From NCBI GenBank assembly GCA_907163375.1, contig CAJQUW010004613.1, positions 868,001-932,000 of the forward strand: a stretch of DNA of 64,000 nucleotides, given 5' to 3'. Shown here piece by piece: positions 45,479 through 55,705 of the stretch. Below the pieces are notes generated by a model. It was not told where the DNA came from, made no database searches, and saw nothing but the letters and a program-made list of their open reading frames with translations. The first letter of the stretch is position 1; each line of letters begins with the position of its first letter. The translations under genes and the position numbers were made by a program. Origin of the DNA: Prostheceraeus crozeri. Taxonomy: Eukaryota > Platyhelminthes > Polycladida > Euryleptidae.

Positions 45479-45651
45479 CTCTTAAGTCTATCAGTGTACA
45501 GATGCCTGCAAAGGTGACTGAGAGAATGAACTGTAATTGAAAGTAAGGACAAATTGGCGTCCTTACTAGCCTTTCGCCTAAGTAAGGACAGGGTTTAAAA
45601 AGTAAGGACTGTCCTTACCAAGTAAGGACGTATGGCAACCCTAAATATAAG

Positions 45652-46929
45652 ATACTTCATAAAATGTAGGACATATATATAGGAACATAGGTTTGAGTGA
45701 ACACCTTGCAAATAGCTTCATCGATTGGAACGCTGGGGTACAGGTTCGCAACATATGAAGAAATTCAGATGGAAATTTGGTTAATGATTGAATATCGGTG
45801 TGAATCTGTACAGGCATTTAGAACATCAAGCATTGTTTTCGGAATTTGGCTACTGTCACCATATTTACAACATAAGTGCACGTGCGCGGCAGAAACACGT
45901 TGCCCATGTAATCGTTTTGTTTGCATTGGTATTCCTCAGACAAAATTCATCTCAAAAAAATTAATTCTGTGAAAAGTCGCAGTTTAATTGTCGAAAAGGG
46001 ATGATTTAATAGGATAGAGAGATGAATTTTGATGTATTATGTGAGAAAAATGGCAGTAACTGAAAAATTGATAATGTGGTTATGAGCTTGACCTTCGTCA
46101 TTGACCAATATAAATAGGGCGCGATCAAATTAGTGGTAAAAGTGTTGCTAATATTGCATTGGGATCGGCAACACGACATTTTCAAAAACGAAGTCCCCAT
46201 GTGACTACAATTGAAGGCGCGGGTTCACCATCATTTTTAATCATCAATGAATACAAAATTCCAAATCTGTGCAATCATAGATGCATCCAAGCAAAAAAAA
46301 AATGATCCTCAAATCAAATTCTGATGCAAATTCATTCTATGCATGTTTGTTTGAATCTGTTGCTTTAAAGAACAATTGCTTAAATTTGAGTATGTCAGCT
46401 GTTTGCAAAAACTTTACTTACGTGAGGAACTTTCGAAACCGTTAAGAGAAACCGCACAGAAACTGTTAGCAGAAACCGATTGATCACCGGAAATACGTCA
46501 TGTTCATTGACTTCCTTTTGAAACAACACTCTTTGTCTACCGTTCTAGCATATGGCAAAGTTTCAAGGCGTGTAATGCAGTATTAGGAAAAAGTTTAAAC
46601 GCGACAAAAACAACCGGTAAATTTAAAATTGACCAATCATTAATCGACGATCTTTAGATATATTCTATTTCCAATATGAAAATATGAAAAACTTTTATTA
46701 ATAACGACGACACTGGAATCACCGATCAATCAGATTTATCTCTAAATTCAATGATTTCAAGTCCACATTTTTGCACCGATACTCACATAGAATCACTTTA
46801 TTGATTCAAACACAAGCGTCGAGAAATATAATTCTTATTTCAAATCCTACAGCGAAAGATATCGAAAAAATTACATAAATAGTTGATTCCAGTGTTCCGC
46901 AAAACACAAGATTCTTCTCCTGCAGATGA
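45652..46929. other. no recognised feature
   Basis: AT-rich sequence. A plus-strand frame at 45697-45972 shows no recognisable domain. Confidence 0.4.
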
Positions 46930-47885
46930 TGTTAGTACATTTCAGTGCATATCCGTGGTTGGAAACTAGAATGACACAGAAATGGGTTTGTTTGATCTCG
47001 TACACGACTCCACTCAGATAGTAGTATTATCACATGTTTCAGTCACTTCGATGCACAAGATTATTCTCCGATCATGTAGAGTCGTCGATCTAGACGCCGG
47101 AAACTGCATTTCAGTGCAGTTTCCTGGTTGGAAACTCTTGGGAAACCTTTGAGAAACTCATCAGATTGGTCGATTTGATCTCGCAGACTACTTTTTCACT
47201 GATATAGTAGTATTATCACATGTTTAAGTCACTCCGATGCACAATTTTATTCTCCGATCATGTAGAGTCGTCGATCTAGACACCAGAAACTGCATTTCAG
47301 TGCAGTTTCCTGGTTGGAAACTCTTGGGAAACTCTTGAGAAACTCATCAGATTGGTCGATTTGATCTCGCAGACTACTTTTTCACTGAGATAGTAGTATT
47401 ATCACATGTTTAAGTCACTCCGATGCACAATATTATTCTCCGATCATGTAGAGTCGTCGATCTAGACACCAGAAACTGCATTTCAGTGCAGTTTCCTGGT
47501 TGGAAACTCTTGAGAAACTCATCAGATTGGTCGATTTGATCTCGCAGACTACTTTTTCACTGAGATAGTAGTATTATCACATGTTTAAGTCACTCCGATG
47601 CACAATATTATTCTCCGATCATGTAGAGTCGTCGATCTAGACACCAGAAACTGCATTTCAGTGCAGTTTCCTGGTTGGAAACTCTTGGGAAACTCTTGAG
47701 AAACTCATCAGATTGGTCGATTTGATCTCGCAGACTACTTTTTCACTGAGATAGTAGTATTATCAGATGTTTAAGTCACTCCGATGCATAATATTATTCT
47801 CCGATCATGTAGAGTCGTCGATCTAGACACCAGAAACTGCATTTCAGTGCAGTTTCCTGGTTGGAATTTCTTGAGAAACTCTCAT
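46930..47885. repeat. satellite-like tandem array, five ~186-bp units
   Basis: Units begin around 46993, 47174, 47360, 47535 and 47720 (marker tttgatctcgcagactac). The period is 186 bp, with one unit 11 bp shorter through loss of a ctcttgggaaa segment. The inner units are about 98% identical; the first is clearly more diverged and the last decays after 47884. Each unit contains gaaactgca-tttcag-tgcagtttc, a perfect 9-bp stem with a 6-nt loop. Confidence 0.95.
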
Positions 47886-48842
47886 GAAATCAAAAATATA
47901 CTACCACAGTTAAAATCTTCTAAGTCTAGTTTTTGCTTCCAACTACGTACTGAATTTCGTGTATCATACCGTACATGAAATTCGCGCATTATCGTTTATA
48001 TTCTTGTGTCTAATACCACTGTCGTGCATATGCGGCCACCCTGCTCAAACTAACTCACATTGAGAAATTGATTTTTTATATCAGTAATATTCCGTAACTG
48101 CAAATGCAATTAGACTTTCATGCAACTACGGTTCCCTTATAATGCATCAAAATGAACGCGAATGTGTAATTCAACTACTTCTTGTATTAATGCCATAGAA
48201 ATCAACATAAACTTACAATGCTATTTATTTCGTTCAGTGAAATGTCAGCAATTTTCCCTAGGTTTCTTGAAAACAAGGGCGTTCAAAACAAGCCTGGTGA
48301 CACACCCTCTGAAGATCTTCGTACCCTACATCTCAATTACGAACAAGACGAGGACGTTTCAGTTAAGATGAGTCAAAGGTGCCCTTGCCGCTCATGAGTT
48401 TGGAGAATCTAAGTCGAAGTAAGTCTTGAATGAAGTTGAAGTTGGACGGTGCAGCAATATTATCATGAAAAATTAAGTACATTGTTCAGCATTGCTCTAA
48501 GATGTGTCATCAATGGCTGCACTATTACATTAGATAACATACCTGCTTCAATTAAGATTTAACAGATTATGTTGATGACATATATTCTACAAATTTATGA
48601 TAATTTTGCTCACGAGATAATAAATTATTTCAAAGATTGATTCAATTTTTACTCACATTAGGGGGCGAACTGGTCGAGTAAAACACCGCTTCATCTCATA
48701 CCTGGAGTTTGAACATATCTATTGCAATTTAATTAGTCTCATTTCTTTGTCAACAATCAATTTATGTAATTGGATCACGAGCAATTAACTAATAGCAATT
48801 ATTTTTTTCAATGCCAAGTCTAAATTAAGCGACCAATATGCG
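47886..48842. other. no recognised feature
   Basis: AT-rich sequence with short frames only. Confidence 0.4.
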
Positions 48843-50160
48843 ATGGAGAAACACTTAAAAATTAAATTTACAATCAACAGAACTTCGAAAATGCATATCA
48901 AGACACCTAAAATTAAACTGGGTTTATCTAATTATGCTGAACAGATTATCAGTGCCATTTTGAAAGTGATTAAAGACTCTCGACTCGATTACCACAAATG
49001 TATCTCTGTGATGACAGACAATTGTAATGCCATGAGAGATCACATAGTGGAGTTTTTCGACTCAAAGAACATTTCCCAAAAATTGCTGATATTGGCAGTT
49101 GTACGTTACATCAAATTCATAATGTGTCAAAGCATGTCTGCCAAGAATTATTATACGATAGCGAAGAACTGGCTCCTGAAATTTATTGTCCTATTGGCTT
49201 CAAATATTGCCAGCCGTTGAAAAAATCATTACATTGTGGAATGCTTTGGCTGAACATTTTCTGTAGATCAAAGAGAGGATATGAAAAACTCTCTATTTAA
49301 TCCGAAAACAGAATTTTATTTCACGTTTTTGGCTTAAGTTTTGAAAATTATGCAAAAATAATTTAACTAATCGGCTCAAATACATCGTCTCTATCCTAAA
49401 CTCCAGGGTATGATGAAGCAGTGGTTGGTGCGCTTCGTCCAACCGTCAAAGTTTACGAAGTAATATTGGAACGTTGATGCGCTCGATGAATCCATTTGGC
49501 TTCCGCGCATCACCAAAGCATGGTTGAGCCAGCAAAGCGAGTTTTTGTTGACATGGAAACTGAAAAAGAAGCTGAAGTTTTGAAATCGGTGAAGGTTTTG
49601 CTAGAACTGGAACCCTAAAGCTGATTCAACATCTTCCGTTCAAAGACAAAATTTTGCAGGCATGTTAAATGCTTCATCCAGGAAAACAGACTCGATACAA
49701 TTTCTTTTCTTGGATCAAAAAGTTAGTCCAGTTTCTTCTTCATGTAGTGTCAAGCACTGATTTTGGTTCACTTGAAGTTGAAGTCGGATTACACAAGCAA
49801 TCCATGGTGACATATGGTTTAAGCACTCTGTTCAAACAGGTTTGGAAACAGAGATAAAGCCCGCCAGTTTAAGCTGGTCACCCTGTCTAAACATGTCACA
49901 TGGTTTAATATCGAATTTTGTATGATGTTATACAAATTTTATTAGCCCGGCACTTCTGGTGAATGGCGATACGTCCAAGACGCACGAAAGGATGCAGCGA
50001 CACAATTTGATGATGCAATTTTAAAAATTGAAAGCTGCCTTACATGGAATGTGGCTGTAGACCGCAAATTCAGCACGGCAGCACTGCTCCAAACCGCACT
50101 TAGAGATAGACCTGAGGAAGTGACTTCGAGACAGTGCTGCAATTACTTTCGCGAGTCATG
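48843..50160 (+). pseudogene. very decayed transposase-like region, probably hAT-type
   Basis: The frame at 48843-49220 has LDYHKCISVMTDNCNAMRDH, resembling the second-Asp block of hAT-type transposases (xxDNxxNM). Later open pieces (LKLIQHLPFKDKIL near 49615, and EWRYVQDARKDAATQFDDA near 49950) suggest a long coding sequence now broken by many stops. Neither the C-terminal dimerisation block nor terminal repeats can be seen. Confidence 0.35.
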
Positions 50161-50374
50161 ATGATAATGAGGATTTTAATTTTTTCATGATATTATTTGC
50201 TGTAGATAAGTGTGGTAATTTAGTGGATGAAATGATGTTTTGAGTAAAGAGTTGTTGCTTGCATCTTGTACTTGCACGCAATGATCATCTCCACTGTGGA
50301 TCAAATTACTACTCGATTATCTCTTTGCTTAAGTGTAGGATATCACAATTTTCAGAAAAATACCAGAATTGTCT

Positions 50375-50640
50375 ATAACAATTGCTATTGGCGAATCAAC
50401 ATGGTAACATGGTTTCAGAAAAGTAATAAAAAAATTACCCGATGTTTCGTGTCACATACATATATTCATGGTACTCGGGTGTGATGAGCATGAATCTGAC
50501 TTTTAAGCATGTGTTTTGTATGTTGTCTTTTTTTTATTTACTTCTTTAAAGCCATGTTATTTTGCAAATAAGATCTGCTAGAGAGCAATTTCAGTATTTC
50601 TATCTGACAAAAGTAGTCTATCAACAAACTTCCCGTGTGC
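50375..50640 (-). repeat. left arm of an inverted repeat with hammerhead-like motif
   Basis: This block recurs, inverted, at 53826-54072 with roughly 80% identity (gagcaatttcagtatttcta, tctgacaaaagtagtctatc, and aacaaacttcccgtgtg are near-identical). On the minus strand 50441-50472 reads ACCATGA...GACACGAAACATCGGG, a degraded hammerhead-like order. Interpreted as one of two opposed copies of a short hammerhead-bearing retroelement (PLE tail or retrozyme type). Confidence 0.6.
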
Positions 50641-50859
50641 TGTAAGCATCGTATATATCATTAGTATGCAATTTATATAAATTTTGAATAATTCTAACTT
50701 TTTAAATATGAATCATAAATGTGACATAATAGTAATCAAATCATAAGTATTTGAAATTAAATATTTAATAATGATATAAGATAATTAATATAATCATATT
50801 CAAATCATATTTTACATACAAATCATATTATTACGTATGATATATATATTACGTATGAG
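50641..50859. other. AT-rich spacer with aatcatatt repeats
   Basis: About 85% A+T, with repeated aatcatatt / tacgtatga motifs, lying between the inverted-repeat arm and the hAT left end. No coding content. Confidence 0.6.
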
Positions 50860-53813
50860 TAGAGTTCGGTTCGAATATTCGAATATCAAATGCCATTCGA
50901 ATACCATACAAAATGACTGAAGTCATAATATGATTTTTAGAATAATTAGCCTTGTACGGAAAATATATCGATACCACGGATATGATATTGAACTTTTATC
51001 ATTTAGTGTCATCCATTAAACACATTTCAGGTGTTGAATTGTAATAAGGACTACATAGAAAAGTTTCTCCTATTCAACTATCCTACCGAGATACCGAAGT
51101 GGCGTCATTTGACTTGTGTAATATTGTGTAACCATGGAAAAAATGTGTTATCCAACTGCCAGATTCCTGCTTCATATGAAAATTTAGATCTATTACAATT
51201 CTTCAGATGCTACTGTTATGGGACTGGATGTTGGCATGAGCTGGATATGTCCTCTAATTAACAGATGAGTGGACAGAAAAACATCCAGCTCTATGGGAAC
51301 GCGGTAACTGAGTGCTTCACTGCTATTGGCTATTGAGTTGTGTCAGCATGTTAAGTGGACTTGAGAAAATCCTATTATTCGCAACACAAGTCACTACCTT
51401 CTTGACTTCATTTGCTATATTTTATGGTTATCCAACTACTACCGGTTTGAGACCGGTCAGTTAGAAAATCTGATATTTGGAATCACTTCGACCGTGGTGA
51501 AGTGCCATCAACTGCCGTCTGTAAAATAGACTCGACTCATGTGTTGAAGTGCTGTCGGTCTACCACTTCGAACCTATGGAATCACCTGAATTTGATTCAT
51601 AAAATTAATCCACCGCAATCTCGGGAAGTACCGGAGAAAGGGAGAATAACTAATTTTTTCAATCAAAAGCATCGAAAATATGACAAAAGCTCCCCTCTAC
51701 AAGTTCAAATAACTTCAAAATTGCAGAAATTCTTAGTGAAAAGGTGCGAGCCTCTCATTACTGTGGAAGACAAACATTTCCGGGAATTTGTAGCGGAATT
51801 GAATCCATCATACACTATTCCAAATGCGAAGTCCATCAAGCAAGAACTTCAAGTGACCTATGAGAACTGTCGGGAAGATACTAAATTGTTCATCACTGAC
51901 CCAAATAATACGTGTTCTTCTATTACAACAGACATTTTGACATCTGAAAATCAGTCTACGTCATTTATGAGCCTAACCGTATGTGTTATCACTAAGGATT
52001 GGCAGCTCATCTCTAAGTGCTTGGATGTTAAACTGTGTGCTGGATCTCACACAGCTGCAAATCTGGTATTTCACTTAACAGAGGCGTTGCAGGAATGGAA
52101 TATATACGCTTCTGACGTAGCAGTAGTGACAGATAGTGGACCGAACATCAAAAAAGCTTGCAATGATATGAACTTCCGACTGACCCTAAATTGCTTTGAT
52201 CATATGTTGCAATGTGCAATTATCACTGGACTGAAAGAGGAAACCGGCGCCAATATACTTCGAGATGCACGGAGAATTGTTAGCCACTTCAGTCACTCTC
52301 CTTCGCAGAAAACAAATCTCGAGAGAGAATCAAAAAAGTTTGAAGAAATGACTTACAGAAAATTAAACCAGGAATGCTCAACGAGGTGGGGAAGCACATT
52401 CGAGATGCTCGATCGCCTTGTCATGATGCGCAAGCCTGTGACCAACACTCTTATGGAGAGTTCTTCAAAAACAGCCCTTGACATTGTACCCCAACCTGAA
52501 TTTTGGGTACAAGCTAGCTCTATATGTGAGCCACTGAGGACTCTGAATACGATTTCGAAGGAAATGATTGCCGAAAAGTGTGTGACTCTTTCTTCAGTAT
52601 TCGTCGTTACCACGAATCTCCTTACCAATGTTATGAAGCCGCAACCAACAGATCTACCCTTTATCGCGAATATGAAAGTACTATTCTGTTATTACATGAA
52701 CAAGCGTCTGCAAGAGAAGGCGCTGCAACAATCTGCGATGGAGATTGCTGCAGTATTTTATCCTACAATGAAACATCTTCCTTTTCTGAATGAAGCGTCC
52801 AAGAAGAAAACATACAAACTTCTTCGTGATAAATTAGATTCCACTACCAATTGGGAAACCAACACAGATATTCAAACCGTCGAGCAGCAGCCAACCACAT
52901 CATCAGAGAAGGAGAAAATGGAATCGATATATGGTGGGTGCTTTTCAGAAGAACCGAAGGCAAAAATATGTCGCTACGAGATCACGGGAAAGAAGTTATT
53001 GGAAACCTACCTTAATGATGAGTCAATCAAGATAAACGGCGATCCGCTAGTTTGGTGGTACAAGAATGAGTCACGTCATCCCAAACTATCAAAGATGGCC
53101 AAATTTTATCTAGGTGTACCAGCAACAAGTGTCAGCTCTGAAAGAGCTTTTTCGACCGCTGGTCTGATTGTCAGTCAAAGGCGAAATCGTCTGAAGCCGA
53201 GCAACACCCGAATGCTTCATTTTCTAAACAAAAACTTGTAGCTAAAATGCCATCTCTTTTTGAAAAATGACTTGTTTTAGTATGCTTTTTAATTCACTTT
53301 TAGAGGAAATTTGTTATGTGTAACATTGTAATCAACTTTGTTATTTGTTTTTTTTCTTGTAATCAATTTTCTAAGATAAAAATATAATAGATTCTCGATA
53401 TTACTTCATTGCTTTCATTTCACATTACGTCTAGATAGTATTAGAAGGAGCCTAGCATCAACTATATCTGACCTAGCCATATACTTTGATATATGACGGT
53501 GTATAGGGACTGTGAATTTGTTGAAATGTCATTCAATTAATTTTGCTCATGTTTCTCATATTTAGACACATAGCTTCGAAGCTTGTTGAAATAAACTAAG
53601 CTACCGGTAGGTCTAATCATGAGTTGCAATCCACGTGCATGTATAAAATGATGAAATACAGTTAAAGTAAGCTTTTGAGAACAGTTTACATTGAGCCATT
53701 ATCCTGATCAATAGTCAGGAGTGATGATACACAAATATAGGCTAGGCCTAAATGCATTTTTTAAATTATTCGAATATTCTTTCTTCGAAATTTCGCACGA
53801 ATACCGAATCCTA
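50860..53813 (+). mobile_element. hAT element with open transposase frame
   Basis: Left terminus TAGAGTTCGGTTCGAATATTC (50860), right terminus read inward TAGGATTCGGTATTCG (ending 53813), each followed by ttcgaatattcgaat-type subterminal palindromes. The ends are imperfect inverted repeats of about 11 bp. The flanking 8-mers (cgtatgag, gctttcca) do not match, so the target duplication is lost or the exact ends are off by a few bases. The element encodes one long hAT transposase and sits between inverted hammerhead-bearing arms. Confidence 0.78.
51451..53241 (+). CDS. hAT transposase, BED finger plus RNase-H-like core
   Basis: A single frame is open from 51451 to TAG 53241 (597 codons). A BED-type zinc finger (SDIWNHFDRGE, CKID, STTSNLWNHLNLIH) is followed by SITTDILTS (first catalytic Asp, about residue 161 of the open frame), DVAVVTDSGPNIKKAC (second Asp, about 228), NCFDHMLQ, CSTRWGS, and the C-terminal dimerisation domain with LVWWYKNESRHPKLSKMAKF and PATSVSSERAFSTAG (conserved Glu). 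No ATG precedes the BED finger in frame; a TGA lies at 51448. Translation must therefore start in an upstream exon (a cag acceptor is at 51458-51460) or the 5' part is lost. Length fits the family (550-700 residues). This is the best preserved DNA-transposon gene in the window. Confidence 0.93.
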   Translation, partial: DRSVRKSDIWNHFDRGEVPSTAVCKIDSTHVLKCCRSTTSNLWNHLNLIHKINPPQSREVPEKGRITNFFNQKHRKYDKSSPLQVQITSKLQKFLVKRCEPLITVEDKHFREFVAELNPSYTIPNAKSIKQELQVTYENCREDTKLFITDPNNTCSSITTDILTSENQSTSFMSLTVCVITKDWQLISKCLDVKLCAGSHTAANLVFHLTEALQEWNIYASDVAVVTDSGPNIKKACNDMNFRLTLNCFDHMLQCAIITGLKEETGANILRDARRIVSHFSHSPSQKTNLERESKKFEEMTYRKLNQECSTRWGSTFEMLDRLVMMRKPVTNTLMESSSKTALDIVPQPEFWVQASSICEPLRTLNTISKEMIAEKCVTLSSVFVVTTNLLTNVMKPQPTDLPFIANMKVLFCYYMNKRLQEKALQQSAMEIAAVFYPTMKHLPFLNEASKKKTYKLLRDKLDSTTNWETNTDIQTVEQQPTTSSEKEKMESIYGGCFSEEPKAKICRYEITGKKLLETYLNDESIKINGDPLVWWYKNESRHPKLSKMAKFYLGVPATSVSSERAFSTAGLIVSQRRNRLKPSNTRMLHFLNKNL

Positions 53814-53825
53814 GCTTTCCACACG

Positions 53826-54072
53826 CGGGGAGTTTGTTGATAGACTACTTTTGTCAGATAGAAATACTGGAATTACTCTACAACAAATTTTATTAGCGAA
53901 ATAACATGGCTTGAGAAAAAGCAAACAAAAAGACAAACACATGCTCAAAAATCAGATTCGTGCTCATTACACCCGAATCCCATGAGTCCGTGACACGAAA
54001 CGTCGGGCAGTTTCTTATTATTTTCTCTTGCACCATGTTATTTCTCCAATAGAAATTGTTGGAGAGCAATTC
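53826..54072 (+). repeat. right arm of the inverted repeat with hammerhead-like motif
   Basis: Inverted partner of 50375-50640, beginning 12 bp after the hAT right end. At 53979-54004 it reads CCCATGAGTCCGTGACACGAAACGTC, close to the textbook hammerhead order CTGATGAGTCC-GTGA-GGACGAAACGTC. The catalytic box and the second side of stem II carry changes, so it is probably inactive. Confidence 0.6.
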
Positions 54073-55700
54073 TATAGGTTCGACCCGACAAGAACGAGCT
54101 TTGTCCCTTCAAGATCGATGATGACATTTCAAATTGCAGCGGTCTGAAAGAGTTTGCATAATTGCCGTTTCAAGTGCACTTTTGCCGGCATGAATGCGTA
54201 AACGACGATTCTTTACCAAATCAACTGCAGCATTGCTATTTCAAATGCAAAATGAAACAATGAAAGTAATGTAGGCGCAGCCTTTCTTTATTCTTTTTTC
54301 CTTTTGAGACCCACTTATTCAAATTGTTTACAGATGCTAACTGATTAATATGAGTACACTTCAAAAACTTGAGTCGCTCCTTTTTTTCAAAAGACTAGTC
54401 TCTTTCGAATGCCTACACGTCCTTCGAATGTGCTGCATATTTAACTTGGCTATGGGGGAATGAAATTGACCGCTTAACCGATCGTTGGGATTTATGCAAT
54501 TGGACCTACTGAACCCACACAGCACGTCTTCGTCAGTTGCGCTTGTGTAGATAGGGATTGAACTGAGATGCTGAAGGAATAACGGAGGTTCATCATCAGG
54601 GCTAGACAGGGTAAAGCGTTGAACAAGGATAATTGACCGATTATCATTTATATTTGTCCATCGATGCATTAATTTTCTGTTTTTCTGTCTCTTAATTTGC
54701 GATGCAGATGGATGTTAGTTTCTATATTCAATTTTAGCCAATCGTTTTTTATCTTATAATCAACACTCCAATAATATTCAATGCTGTCCATATAACAATG
54801 AATTCTATAGAAAAACACAAAGGCATATCGACTTATGAGGCTCATCGATATGGTGACTCCTAACCATGGAGGAATTTATTCCAAGACTTTTTAATGATAG
54901 AAAGATAGACATTTCAATGTTGGCCACCATCCTTGTTCAAACCCTTACTTGTTAGCTGACAGTTGCCACTGACACGTTCTTTCTCTCAGTGTTGAGCTAA
55001 CGTATTCGATTTGATCCAATCACAAAAAATTGGAAATTGCCAATGAATTACTTAACTCATTATTTAGCTGATATGGTGAGAAGCTTATATGAAATTTATT
55101 ATGATCTCACTAAAATTCTTGCAAGCCTCATCAAGATGTATTATGATTGTGCATTTTATCTACTATTTTGAAATTTGACGTCTTTGTATTCTTCAAAATA
55201 AATCGGTCACCTATGACGTGGCATATTCAATTCAGAACTGGAACAGGTTCAGTTAAATAAAGCTTACGGATGACTATGCTATATGCAGATTTCTGTCTAA
55301 ACGACAATCTTTCATTCATAGAAACAGTCTTGTTGCGCATAGCAGGCAGTTTCGAGCAAAACCTTGGTTTTTTCCTTTTCTAATGCATGATATATTTTAA
55401 TCTTCGTTACAATAATTTAACTTGAAACGGCAATATCGCACTCGATTCGGAAATTTATGTCTGCAATTGTAGATCGCCATTGATTAGGATGAATTTACGT
55501 CAGGCTTTGTTTTCATGGTGCTGTTGATATGGCAAGCAGCATTTGAAATGGAAATATTTCACCTCATTTCGGTAATTCTGCTGTTGGAATGTCAGCGATG
55601 AACTCGAAGCGACAATGCTGCGAACTGTTATGTCATTCTGCAATTGAAATGTCTATGCTTACTATAAATCGGATGATTAGCTTCTTGATCGGTCAAACCT
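54073..55700. other. no recognised feature
   Basis: AT-rich sequence. A minus-strand frame at 54361-54669 shows no recognised motif. Confidence 0.4.
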
Positions 55701-55705
55701 ATAGG

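Larger units (their letters stand above)
43551..45643 (-). mobile_element. hAT element with perfect 8-bp target duplication
   Basis: Ends are TAGGGTTGCTAT (left) and TAGGGTTGCCAT (right, read inward), flanked on both sides by the identical 8-mer aatataag (43543-43550 and 45644-45651). gtaaggac repeats are clustered near both ends. The interior carries the 3' part of a transposase on the minus strand (43910-44401) and a nested Mutator-like MITE (44919-45478). About 2.1 kb in total, or 1.5 kb without the insert, so most of the transposase gene is deleted. Confidence 0.95.

Noticed and set aside
46930-47885. CRISPR-like array
   Set aside because: Units are contiguous 186-bp tandem copies without unique spacers, in animal DNA.
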